Below, in pieces: positions 23,945 to 35,843 of a stretch of 64,000 bases of DNA. How positions within the stretch are numbered: the stretch's first letter is position 1; each line of letters starts with the position of its first letter. The DNA is taken from assembly GCA_000231825.2 (NCBI GenBank), contig JH720328.1, positions 5,314-69,313 on the forward strand. The letters are read 5' to 3'. A program made the translations under genes and the position numbers. Under the pieces are notes generated by a model, which saw only the letters and a list, made by a program, of their open reading frames with translations, was not told the DNA's origin and made no database searches. This DNA is from Tetrahymena elliotti 4EA (taxonomy: Eukaryota > Ciliophora > Oligohymenophorea > Hymenostomatida > Tetrahymenidae).

Positions 23945-25044
23945 TTCTTTTTTCCTTTAATATTTGTTTTCTTAAGTTTATTGAATGTAATAATTATTTG
24001 ACCTTTTGTTCTAATTATTGCAAATATTTTTATTGTAAATTCTTAATGTATTTTAACATTCCTATCTTTTCCTTTGTTAATTTCCATTTAGATTCACTAT
24101 GTATCTTATATTATTAAGCAAATAATTAATTAATTAATAAATAAATAATTTCATAACAAGGATCTCATTCATATTTCTCAAGCATCTTTCTTTACCTTTA
24201 GTTTAACTTGAAATTCATTCATTCATTTTCCTTTAATATTTCAAATAAAAAATTTGATTATTTTAACATATCTTCCAATAATATAATCAAAGAAAAATAA
24301 CAAATTCTAAATTAACAAATAATATTTATTCATTTTCTATTTTATTCTCAATCTTAAATAATTATTGGAAAAATATTTTATTTCTTCAAAAAATTTAGAC
24401 CTCTTTTCATTATTTTAATTTTTTTTTAATCAAATGAATCTTTAAATTTATTCAATTCTAATAAAATAATTCAATTAAAAATAATTTATCTTGGATGTTT
24501 TTTAATTATTCGAATTTTGTATTTTATTTTATCATAGGAGATACTATTTTTATTCCAATTTTATCGGGTGTTTGAAACACTATTTAAGATTTTATTAGGA
24601 TGTTTTTAAAATACAATTTAAATGCTCTTAAACAGTATCTGGTACTTATTGAAATATAACATTTAGCTTTTACTAAAAAACAATTTAAATAATTTTTATT
24701 AAAGGCTAATTGATGAAGTTAATCGATTTCTAGGTAAATAAAATCAAGAGGAGATGAAATTAGATCGAATATCCAGCAGAACTAAAAAAAATTACCTTAC
24801 CTTTTAAAAAATTGACTGAAAATTAAATTTTAGAAAATGGAATTTGAGAATAACCTTTATTTTAAGATGACCAAATTAAAAAAATAGAATACTAAAATAA
24901 ATTTTGTTAGAATATGGAAAAGTTTTACAGAAATTGTGTGATTTATGAGAAGGAATATAAAGATACTTACTTACTTATTTTTTATATGAATGGATAATTT
25001 ATGCAATAAATAATAAATGAAATATTGGAAAAGTACCTAGCCAC
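23945..25044. other. Intergenic, AT-rich
   Basis: About 1.1 kb between two minus-strand genes. I see nothing coding and no RNA genes. Poly-T and TTAATTAA-type runs only. Confidence 0.45.
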
Positions 25045-26292
25045 TCATTTATGCCTTGATTTTGAATGGTTAAAGTCAATATCTATTTATTCAAGTTTAG
25101 TTTCATGTAGAGAATTATCTCTTCCAGGCATTTTCTCAAACTTAGGTACAGAAACTTTTTTCATAATTTAACTTTTAGAACGAGCAAGAGTGTAAATATA
25201 ATCATCATTGATAGACTCATTAAGAGTGTAAACTGGCTTAGCATATGGTTTTCTTGGGGATAGTTTAGAATAGTCCAAAACTCCAATACTATTTCTTGGG
25301 AGAACTAGGTTATAGTTTACGTTATAGTCCAATCCACCTGTTTTTGATCCGAAAACTTACTGATTCCTTTTTTGAGTCTCAAAAGATATATTAGGCATAT
25401 GTTAGCTCTTAGAGTAGATAGATGGAAGTTCTATGTATTCAAATCTTTTATCATGGGGAACTGATTGGTTAATCATTGGTTTTCTTCCTTATTATTTTTC
25501 AAATTAAACTGGCCCAACAACACGACTGCGTGGTTTATCAAAATCAAGACCAAGGAGAGAAGATTCAGATATAGAATTATTCAAAGCCCTTTTTGTTTGA
25601 ATAGAAGATTGATTAAGACCACCTTGCTACATAACAGCTGACTAATTGAGGCTTTGTAACTAAGCTGCAGTAGTAGCAGCAACTTGAGAAGCATTTAATT
25701 ACATTTACTAAGAAGCAAGAATAGACTTGTTATTCATTAACTAGCTTTCATTTTAGATCTACTGCTAAAGTAACAACTATTACTATTATTAAAGTTGATG
25801 CTTCTTTTACTAAATTGTCTTGAGTCTCTTAGCTGATTAAGAGAAATGCAAATTCTGTTACTAGAATTCTCTTGCTCTTTATTTGATATCTTAGCTTTCT
25901 AAATCAGGATAAAGTGGACTTTTTTCATAAATTAAATGGTATTTTGGATTATACATTCCAAATTTTTGATTATTTGAGGAAAGCTTTGACTGAAGATTCT
26001 AATATTAATCTCTAGAAACCATCTTAAAAAATGGTTATTTAAGTGTTGGCATACTCCTTGTAGTATCGTTTCCTCCACGGGGCTAAAAGGTTCTATGCTT
26101 TTCATTACCCTACTTTTATTTTGCCTCCATCGAATTTAATGATTATTAAATATGAATATCAGACAACTTCTAAATTTTCCTTTTATTGTTTAGAATAAAC
26201 TCCTTCTCCTATAACATGGTATACATTTCTAATGAGAGCCTTCCTGCCTTCGAAAACATACCTGAGGGATCCAACTTATCTTAAATGATCAT
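25045..26292 (-). CDS. Q-rich ciliate protein of unknown function (415 aa)
   Basis: Single exon from ATG (26292-26290) to TGA (25047-25045), 416 codons. I do not recognise a domain. The N-terminus reads MIIQDKLDPSGMFSKAGRL and continues with a short helical stretch. Near residue 100 is KFGMYNPKYHLIYEKSP, reminiscent of the PxY/YxPxY repeats in microtubule-associated ciliary proteins. A glutamine-rich helix follows (QLQQQQQLLLQQQIQ), with many Gln encoded by TAA/TAG. The C-terminal half has Pro/Tyr-rich segments (FDKPRSRVVGPVQFEK, GSKTGGLDYNVNYNLVLPR, SPRKPYAKPVYTL). There is no signal peptide or membrane segment. A structural role in cilia or the cortex is a guess from composition. Upstream of the ATG the frame loses protein character. 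Confidence 0.75.
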
Positions 26293-27624
26293 TTTATTCC
26301 AGATAATTAGTTTATTAATAGCTTTAAACTCTCCCTTATTAAAAAATTTAATTACTAAGGTTTTTAATAAATATTGTAAAAAATTATTATCATTCAATCA
26401 AATTTTATAGATTCAATTGACTTATTCATACTTCAATTCATTTGCCAATTAAATTCATTCATTTATTTATTATTAGTTACCTTTATTTATATGAATGAAA
26501 TATATTGTTTCAATTTTCAATCTTAATTACTACTACCAAATTAGCTTTTTCTAAGTGTTATATTTTATGCGTTTTATTTATATCATTAAATACCAGATCC
26601 GCCAAATTTATCTAATCAATTAATCTACTTTCATTTGATCAAAAATAATTAAAAAATTGTTTTATCTAAAACTGAGCATATTAAAAATAAATAAATTATT
26701 CAAATCAGAGTTAAATTTATTGAAATAAGATTATAATTTTTTTCTAAAAATGGCTTCATATGTTGTATCTTAAATAAAAAATATGAGTTAGGATCTGTTT
26801 AAAATAATAAATAAATCTTACTAAAAATTATTTAATTTATATTCAATTAAAGTACTTAAAAGTTACTCTAATATATTAAAACTACAAGTTTCATTCTAAT
26901 ATTAAAAAGAATTAGCTAAAATTAAATTATATTTATTTTAAAGCTGCAAATTTAAATTATTACGCATATAATATCTAATAATTAACAAATACATGCTTAA
27001 CTAACCCAACTAACCCTAAAAAAATAATAGTTGAAAATATTATTAAGATTTAAAATAATTTTGTTATTAATTATTAAGAATCAAATTCAAAAAAAATGAA
27101 AATAAAACCAAATTTAATTAATAACCATTCTGAATTAAATTAATTGAACTTTAAAAAGACTTTCAAATTTGAATATAAAAACATTTAAAAAACAAATAGT
27201 TTAAAAAAATTTTGAATTAATGATGTATTTTTCAAGATTTGAAAATTATTTTTCTAATTTTTAAAATTAATTAATAAAATTTATTTGAAGGAACAAAGTT
27301 AATTTAAATTTATTTCTAATTTTTAAAATTAATTAATAAAATTTATTTGAAGGAACAAAGTTAATTTAAATTTAAAATATGAAGGAAAATGCATTTTTAT
27401 TGTTATTTAATTTTAGAAAATTAATTTAATTTAATCATTTTTAGAGTTTGATGGATTTAATTAAACTAAAAATTTTTTTAAATGAATTGATTGTTTTGAA
27501 ATTTATTTTTTAACTAAATTTGAGTGTAATTTAAATTTAAAACTAAAAATTGACCTAAAATTTCAAAAATAATTTTCATTTTAAATAATAGTTAATTTAT
27601 TTTTACAAAAATAAGCAGAAGAAG
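26293..27624. other. Intergenic between divergent genes
   Basis: About 1.3 kb that should contain the promoters of the two flanking divergent genes. It contains an exact 62-bp tandem duplication (27251-27374). No coding frame is seen. Confidence 0.5.
27251..27374. repeat. Exact 62-bp tandem duplication
   Basis: Two adjacent copies starting at 27251 and 27313 are identical over 62 bp (beginning TTTCTAATTTTTAAAATTAA). The identity suggests a recent duplication or polymerase slippage in non-coding DNA. Confidence 0.9.
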
Positions 27625-29760
27625 ATGGATTTTGCTCAAATAATAGGCTCACTTTACTCAAAAAATTAAGAAAATGTTTAATGTTCTCATGAATAGACTA
27701 AACATAAATGGAAGAATATGATTAATTTGCTTAATAGTATTGAGAGTAGCTCAGCAAAATATTTACCAAACTAGGGATAAAGTACTTCAACACAATCGGA
27801 AATAAAGAATAATTTACTAAAAAATAGTACATTGCAATTGTTTTGTTAGAGCTAAGAACAGTTAGAATATTTGGTAAACCTTTAGGCAAAATTTCAAGAA
27901 AGAGGACTTTAGCTTAAAGATGATTTAAATGAATAGCAAATGACTGAAGTTGGGATATGCTTTGCTATTATTTTGATTCTGGAAAAAGACTTAAACAGCT
28001 CCTTTTTTAACTTAAATTAAAACCAAACTGAACCAACTTTCAAAAGTATTCACAAAGTACTAAACTATGATTACTTTATTGAAAATGGCTCAAACGAAAA
28101 TCTACAAAGGTATGAAGAAATCGCAAATAATCCAGCTTATTCATAAATAAAAACTTAGGATGCAAAAATAGAAAATTAGAAAAACAATGAGTTAGATAAA
28201 TATTTAAAAACAGAATTGAAGCATACAAGTAGCTCTCCATAACTTTAATCTTAGTCTCCATTAAAGATTTAAATTTAAAATTAGCACTAAAAAACATTTT
28301 CAACTTAAAATTTTTTCTCTTAAAATTTATACAAAAATTCACAAATGAAAAAAAACTCAGCGTTTTCTGAAATAAATAATAATAATTTATTAAATTAAGA
28401 GAAAAACTAGAATGTTATGTTGAGAGAAAGCCATATCTTGAATTTAAGCATTCTTTTTTACAGATTTTATTAATCTTTTCAAATGAGCTATGAGACATTT
28501 TCATAACAATATGATTACTCTTTGAGCAATTAGTTTTAGAATTTAATATGTCAATAATAAGCTAATTTTAGCTTTTAAGACAAAGTTTTGAAAGAGAGTC
28601 AATAGAAAGCTGAATCTAATTTATTCTCTCAATAAAAATATATTACTCCCAAAAGGTTGACAACTCCTAATGCAATCAGATTAATTGAGAATAATTAATC
28701 AATTATTTCTGAAAATAAGGAAAATCAATAAGGAAATATTCTGGAAAGTAATCTTTACTCAAATTCTTTTGAAAAAAGCGTAATTAATCAGAATTTAGAC
28801 ATACTAAATTATTTTTTTGACGACCCATCTAGAAAGCATAAAATAAGATCAAATAGACACTCTCTAGACTGTACAGCTGATAGACATAATGACTCTCCAA
28901 AGTAGCTGAAAAAGTTTCATATGAGCAAGAAGAAGGAATAAAGATTTGATTCCTGTGTAATGAATGGAAACAATAAACTCTTTGAAGAAAGTTAATTGAT
29001 AATAAATAAACTTGATCTTTAAAAGCGAAGATATTAGCAGTACTCTCAAGAGTAGAGCAAGCAAATATAAGAACTGCATAGCCTATACATTCAATTAAAA
29101 AACAAATATGACATTTTGTAGTAATCCACCTTTAATTTTTAGATAGCATAAGATGATAAATACAAAACAATCTAAGGCCGCCTAAGTTTTTCTGGTGAAA
29201 ACCAATCAAAAAAAAACTAACAAGAAATTCCAATATTGGGTAATAAAAATTGTGGAATTAATAACCGCATTGTTAATGTAAACGAGAAACAGAGCTTAAA
29301 AAATGAAGATTAAATTTTTGAAAGTAAAGTAATTCAATCATCTACTTTATGTCAAAGTAATGTTAAGACAAGTGAGTGTAATCCCATGATTATGTAGCAT
29401 ATTCCATCAAGCAATATGTTTTTCATGGAAAACGACTCTGACATCAATAGAAGATAAATTCATGATGAAATTTTAAGCTAGAATTTATTGTTCTAAAGTG
29501 TAGAGTTAAACTAAAGTGATAACAATGGAATAGCTACTCAATAGAATACATTGAACCTAGAGGATTGGTAATAGATTCCTTTTAATTATGTGAGTATTTC
29601 AGATATTTCTAACTTTAATTTGAGATCATCAAATTAAATCATGAAGAATAGAAATAGAAATTAAGCTAAAAAAAAAACTTACTCTAAAAAAGACTTTGCT
29701 GCTATGATTTGCATAATAGGGGTCTTTGTTTTTTATTTTTTACTCTTATTTTATTTTTGA
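27625..29760 (+). CDS. Tail-anchored Q/N/S-rich protein of unknown function (711 aa)
   Basis: Single exon from ATG (27625) to TGA (29758-29760), 712 codons. I recognise no catalytic domain. The N-terminal 130 residues look folded and helical (LFCQSQEQLEYLVNLQAKFQ, then MTEVGICFAIILILEKDL). The middle is polar and rich in Gln, Asn and Ser, with a possible coiled coil near 28990-29095 (QLIINKLDLQKRRYQQYSQE). The last 18 residues form one hydrophobic helix (MICIIGVFVFYFLLLFYF) directly before the stop, preceded by basic residues (NRNQAKKKTYSKKDF). This is the pattern of a C-tail-anchored ER, mitochondrial or Golgi protein. SNARE-like function is conceivable, but no SNARE heptad with a central Gln/Arg is clear. 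Confidence 0.75.
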
Positions 29761-30319
29761 GATTTACTAAGTCAATTAGTTATTAATCAGTCATTCAATT
29801 AGTCTGCCAATCAGTTGTAAATCAGTCATTGAATGATATTTTAATAAAAGAAATAATTTTAGTAAAAGTGATTTATGTTTATATAAGAGTTAGTTGGTAA
29901 ATTTAATCTTGATATAATTCTTAAAAACCACAAAATATTCTTTTTAAATTTATCTTTTAAAACAATAAAGCCAATTTGTGTTTGATTATTTTCTAAAGAA
30001 TTTGGTTTGTTAATTTCTAATGAATTATGATAATTATTCAGGTATCAAATACAATTGTTTTAAATACCATAATGATAAGTATTAATTTATCTTTTTAGGT
30101 AATTAATAGGGTTTAATTAGTAAATAGCATTTTGAGAAAGTAAAAATTTTATTTGCTTATTTGTTTTTTCTTGCTAGTCTAATCTAGTTAGTTAGTCTAT
30201 TTAATTAAAAGGTGAAATGTAAAAACTTCTTTTCTTTTTAAAAACTCAATCTTTTAATCAAGGAATTAAGGAAAATTTTATACAAAAAACAATTCAAAAT
30301 ATTAAAAAAAAAGGTCAAA
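29761..30319. other. Intergenic
   Basis: Between two plus-strand genes. Two imperfect copies of an AATCAGTCATT element occur near 29787 and 29820. No gene is seen. Confidence 0.5.
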
Positions 30320-31378
30320 ATGAAATTAAAATTTGCTTTGGTTGTCTTATGCTTAGTTGCTACTCTAGCAAACTGCAGTTCAGAAAACATTTTTTTAAAA
30401 CTAACTTCAAAGTAATTCTCAAGTTCTGATGTATTTCCACTTGTGTAAACAGAGAGTCATCTTGACTATAATCAACTAGTTTATGGATAACAAGCCTATA
30501 ATATTACTTATAAAGGACCACCTCATGGATACACTTTTCACTCTTCCTAAACTTTAAGCCAATTGACTTTCTATACAGATTCCGATTTTTTAGTTGCTCG
30601 TGATTAAACTGATGTTTTCTTAGTTGATATCAAGAATGTTGGTAAGTAGTTCTAAATGTCAAAGTTTGAGGATTCTCATGAAGAATATTTGTATGTTATT
30701 CGTGTTAACGTAACTGCTACTCTTACCTCTAGAGTTTAAAAAATTTCTGTTTACAACAGTCCTGAAAACACACAATTTTACTACTTTTTCCTTGAAAATA
30801 AGCAAGTCTTATTTGGTTAAGTAATCCATCAATCCAAGCAAAATTATTCCATTGAAAAGTTAGAAAAGGCCCCAAGTGATTTTGTTGATTTGATTAATGA
30901 TACCTTATTTTACAAGACTTATTACTTAGCTAAAACTACAACTAATGGAAAAGTTGAAGAGACAAAAACACCTTATCCTTTAAATAAATCTGTCAAGAAT
31001 GTATGCTTTTCTGCTTAAAAAGTACTCACCTTTATCACCGATCAAGATGAAATTTACTAAGGCTTTAACTAAATCTTAGGTCTTCCTTCATTACCTATTA
31101 TTGAAATGTAGCCTGGAAAAAACTCCACTTTAGCTTTATTGTACAAAGACAAAGCCATAGTAATTAATTCTTATTAAACCACTGAAAAAGATTCAGCATT
31201 CCAACTGACCACTATCAGCATTTAAAAGGCAGAATAAGGAACATACTCAAGAATTAGCTTAGCCAATATTAAAGGACCCTACACTGAAAATTACAAAGTT
31301 ATTTTGAATACGAACAACAAATATATTGACTAATCTTCAGTCGATTTCTTTGTTTAAAATAACTATCAAAGTATTTGA
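30320..31378 (+). CDS. Secreted or lumenal protein of unknown family (352 aa)
   Basis: Single exon, 353 codons, TGA at 31376-31378. A classical signal peptide is evident (MKLKFALVVLCLVATLANC, with cleavage probably after NCS or nearby). The mature chain is beta-strand-like, with few cysteines and several N-glycosylation sequons (NIT, NVT, NYS, NDT, NST). It has no transmembrane helix and no GPI-type tail, so it is secreted or stays in the secretory lumen. The segment QFYYFFLENKQVLFG and the C-terminal YKVILNTNNKYIDQSS suggest a beta-sandwich or propeller, but I recognise no family. Codon use is somewhat less AT-biased at third positions than the Q-rich neighbours, consistent with good expression. 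Confidence 0.8.
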
Positions 31379-32416
31379 AAAGTATTTACTTGTTGAAATA
31401 GTATATAATATATATTAAATAATTTGATATTTCTTAATGGAATTGTTTAAAATTAAGTTTTTGCATATTTTTAACATCCATTTTATTTAAAAAGTTTTTT
31501 CTTCTTTGTAAGATTTTTATGATTAAATTTTAATTTAAAAAACAAAAAATTTATTTATAATTGATAAGCTTTTTTAAATATATAAAATTTTCAATTTTAA
31601 TGAGAGGAAGCTTATAACAAAACAATTACTACTTACTCCCTCTCACCAGCCAAGGATACTACCTATTTTACATAGTTTTTGTTTCTAAGCAAGTATTAGA
31701 AAATCAAATTTTACACTTAGATATTTTTTATGAAATTTTAACTTTATCAGAAAAATATTTGTTAAAAATTAAATGAATAAATTAATTTGATAAAAATATG
31801 ATGTTAAATAAAAATAATAGAAGTTAATTTATTTTTTTTACAATATTCTCATAATCTTCAGTTAAAGTTCTCGCGCTCAAAAATATTAGAAAATTAACTT
31901 ATTTATTTAATGCTTTCATACTTTGCTATCCTAAAAAATAAAACTTATACATTAAGCCTCTATTTACCGTACAAAATGTTAATTTATTATCATTAAATAA
32001 TAAAGCTAATATGTTAATCACTATCTAGAAAAAAAGAATATGATTCAATATAAACTGTAAATCCTCATATATTTTTACATTCCCCACCCCCAATCTTAAG
32101 TGTCATGTTGGAGGTGAAATTTTTACCAAAAAAATTTTTTGGGTGAATATCTATTAGGGTGAGATATTAAGAGGATTAACAGTATTTAAAAAAGTTATAT
32201 TCATTAAAACTGTTTAAAATAAAAATAAATTATTTTTAATAAATTGAATTTTCAGTTTTTATTTATTTATTAAATTTGTAAAAAATAAAAACTAAAATAA
32301 TTTAAAAATTTTAAGATAAAAATGAGCAAACATGAATAAAACATTGATTGATTGCATTTATTAATTTACTCCATAAAATATAAATTTTTTATTTTCTAAA
32401 TTTTCTTTCAATTTAT
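31379..32416. other. Intergenic between convergent genes
   Basis: About 1 kb of 3'-flanking DNA. It has a locally GC-richer patch at about 32079-32190 (C-run CCCCACCCCC followed by TGTCATGTTGGAGGTGAAAT). No open frame. Confidence 0.5.
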
Positions 32417-34498
32417 TCATTCAAAAACAAATTCTTTTTAGCCCAAATCCTCCTCTGCATCGTCTACAAACTTTTACCTTCTTGGCTTTTAAGAGTCACT
32501 TTATTAGCTTTTATTTCCTTGAATTCTTTTTCCAAGGTTTTTATTTGTAGATTTTTTTTAGGGTTTTTCATCTTCGGATGAGGATGAATGACTTTCATCT
32601 GAGTTATCATTTTTCTTTTCTTCATACTATTCATCTTCATCTTCAATACTCTTTTGGATAGATTCCCATAATTTTTACTTTTTTTATTCAGAGGAGGTAT
32701 TATGGATATGAGATTGGTTTTTAATAGTTTCGTCCATCATTTCAATATCTTTATAGACTTCTCCTATTATTTCTTTGTGATGCTTTTCTTCATCTTCTTC
32801 TTCATTTTCATGATGATCAAGATTATATTATTGTTCATCACTCTTATTTTCTACAGGTAAATACAAATATGTGATAACATAAATGTAAATGTTTAGAATA
32901 CTCTCCTTATTAAGCATCAAATAAGATGAATGATTTTCTTCTGGAATGTAAAATTCTTAGTAACACATATAACCATATGAATAGAAAACTGCATATGTGA
33001 AATAGCACAAAAATTTAAAGTTAGTATCAATCGTATTTTCTATGCAAACTTTAAGCATAGCAGCAACAATGCATAGAGCATAAATAAAAAACGTTCCAAC
33101 AGCAAGTTTATGAACTATGTCAAAGCTTTCAAAGTTTCCAAAATCTTTATTGGCGTTATATGTCAAGAGTGAAGCAGCTCCACCCATAAAGAAGAATGAC
33201 AAAATAACTTTAGGTGCATTATGAAGAAATACAAGTAAAAACTTAAGAAAATTTTTTAATCCCTTAACGGAAGATTATCTATTGCTTTAAGATGTACTCT
33301 AGCTGTGACGATTCATAGATTTAATGCTAAGCCAGAAAAACATAATCAAGCAAAGGAAAATGAGTTCTCCTGTACGAGCTACCATTTAAAGAATTTTATT
33401 AGAGGGGAAAAACAAATGGATAGGACTGTTATAAACAAGTAAACATGCAAGTAAATATCTGATCCATTTTTAAATGCTAATCAATTAATCTGCATAAAAA
33501 TTCTTAAGACTGAATAGAGTGTATACTAAAAAGCCAGCAGTGACAATACTATAAAGAGATTTCATAACCATTTCTATTTAATGATTAGAATTCTTATATT
33601 TAAGCTAAAATAAAATCTTTCTAATCTTTCCAGTCAAAACAACTTATTTTTATTCATTATCTGATTTCTCTTCATCTGTTTTATCCTATTCACCTTCTTT
33701 CTAATCTTATTCTCCATCTTTATTTGCTTATTTTTTTTCTTCTTCTTTTTAATCTCCTTCTGCTATTTCTTTTTGTTCTTCTTCATCTAAATTTCTTAAT
33801 ACCTTTAAATTGTTTTAGCTTTCAAATTCATTCAAAAATCTTGTTTTATTCTAAGATTTTTTATCGAAGAATTGATCAGTCAAAGGAAATTTATTTATTT
33901 TAAGGAAAATAATGTATTCTTATTTTAAATCCTCTCTGCTCTCTTCTAAAATAGGATTACTGAAACATCCTTCATTATTTTATTTTTTATTAGCATAGCT
34001 TGTGCTGTTGCAATAATAATGCAAATTCTTTGTCTGATTATTATGGATAATTTTCCAATTTTTGCCATATTAATCCTCTTTAATAAAAGGGAAATTCTCA
34101 TCAAATTCAATGTCTGAAGGATATTAGTTGTTGTTACCAAGTGGTTAAATTTTTTACTCAGTTTGCTATGCATCGTAGAATATTTAGCTCATTTAAATTT
34201 AATACTTCTCCTAAGGGCTTATAAATTCTTTTTCATTATTGACCAAAGCTACAATTCTAACTAAAAAATGATCCCTCACAGCATAATCAGCTGGTTTTAG
34301 AGAAATCTGGCATACATAGTAAGGTAGCTTTGTGCTATTCATAGTAGTCTTATTCTAATATTCATCTATGCATCTATTTGTTGGAGAGTTTATGTATTGT
34401 GATTAATAAAGTGAAGGACCTAAATGGTTTATTACCATTAATATTACATAAACAGAAAACCAAAATAAGAAAAAAAAGCAAAGAGAGCTGACCCCCAT
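32417..34498 (-). CDS. TMEM181/GOST-like seven-transmembrane protein (693 aa)
   Basis: Single exon from ATG (34498-34496) to TGA (32419-32417), 694 codons. An N-terminal signal or anchor helix (SLCFFFLFWFSVYVILMVI) is followed by a lumenal region of about 210 residues with N-glycosylation sites (NKT, NST). A highly charged Glu/Lys/Gln block follows (near residues 235-290). Residues about 310-545 hold seven helices, including SLYSIVTAGFLVYTLF, WIRYLLACLLVYNSPIHLFF, ELIFLCLIMFFWLSI and LAVGTFFIYALCIVAAMLKV. The closing LNIYIYVITYLYLP and the acidic Ser-rich tail match the arrangement of TMEM181 and Wntless-type GOST proteins, which carry cargo in the Golgi/endosome system. The cytosolic tail has a SSSSEDE casein-kinase-like site. 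The family call rests on topology and a few motifs. Confidence 0.7.
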
Positions 34499-35843
34499 CC
34501 TTTCTAATCTAAGAGCATATTTTTACTAAAGCTAAATCATAATAAAGCTATGTTTTAAATTGAAAGTAATTTAAATATTTAGATACTTATTTAATCTTTT
34601 TATACCTAATAAAAAAAATATAATAAATTACTAGCAATCAATAAAATATAATCTGAAAATTAAAATAATCAATTATTTAATTTTTTGTCTTTCTTTCTAC
34701 TTTAATCTTAAAAGTTAAACTGATCTTCATCAGAATGTAAAAATCATACACTTATTTAAAAATAATTTAAATCTATGTAGGTAAATGAATTGATAGGTAT
34801 GTTGTGGCAATCTTTATTATTATTTCATTACTGAATATTTTATTAGCTTTCTCCTGAATTTTTACAAAATAAAATATTATTTATTTTAACAACAAAAAGA
34901 AATTTAAGTTCTTTATTTACTTACTTAGTTACTGATATAATTTAATAATTTACTCTCAAATACTAAAAAAAGTTTGATATATATTTTGTAAAGTTAAATA
35001 AGTATTTTATTTTCATGATATTTTTTAATTAAATTAATTTTATTTTATCCTATCTAAATTCCCAAATTTGAATGAATGATTATTTTAATTATTTATTGAT
35101 TTATAAAATAATAGTATTTATTTGTTTTACTTCATTATTATTTTTTAAAAATCTTGCTTAAAATAATTAAGAGATTGGTAGATCTACATACGCTTAGTAC
35201 CTAATTTCTTATTATTTTTTAAATTGAAATAATATTTTCCAAGTTATTCATAAACACTGAAAGAATAATAAATTTTTAAAATATTATCTTAGATATTAAT
35301 TTTTGCTTTTCTTTTGAAAATAATTCCAAAATTAAATTTATTTGAATTACACTTTAAACATTTTCAACAAAGTTAACATAGTCAGTCATATATTATTTCT
35401 ATTAATTTTAAAGAGAGAGCTTTTTTAATTTAGATTATAGGCTTTTATTAGTTGTGTGATGATCAATCACTTTTGGTATATATTTAAAAAAATAAATACT
35501 TTGTTTACATATAATAAAAATTAATTTGTTTTTATTTTAAAGATTCTAAAGAATTACTTTAAATTATAATTAGTGGCTGTAGATGGATTGCAATTAATTC
35601 TTTACTTAGCTTTAATGTGATTATTGATGTTTCTTGTACTATATTTACATACTTTTAGTATATTCTATGATATAAATTGATTATATTCGTTAAAATAGGA
35701 TTTCAATTGTAAATTAATTTGAAAAGATAAAACTTGAGAAAAGAAATTTTATTAAATTATACAAATTTTTGTAGAAATATAGAGTAGAATAGTTTAAGCT
35801 TTAAAAGAATTTTTTGAATAATTGTTCTTGAAAAAGTCAGATT
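34499..35843. other. Intergenic between divergent genes
   Basis: About 1.3 kb, very AT-rich, likely carrying promoters for both flanking genes. No coding segment or repeat stood out. Confidence 0.45.

Noticed and set aside
27008..27020. CTAACCCTAAA, telomere-like string
   Set aside because: Single occurrence without tandem copies; the ciliate telomere unit CCCCAA is not repeated here.
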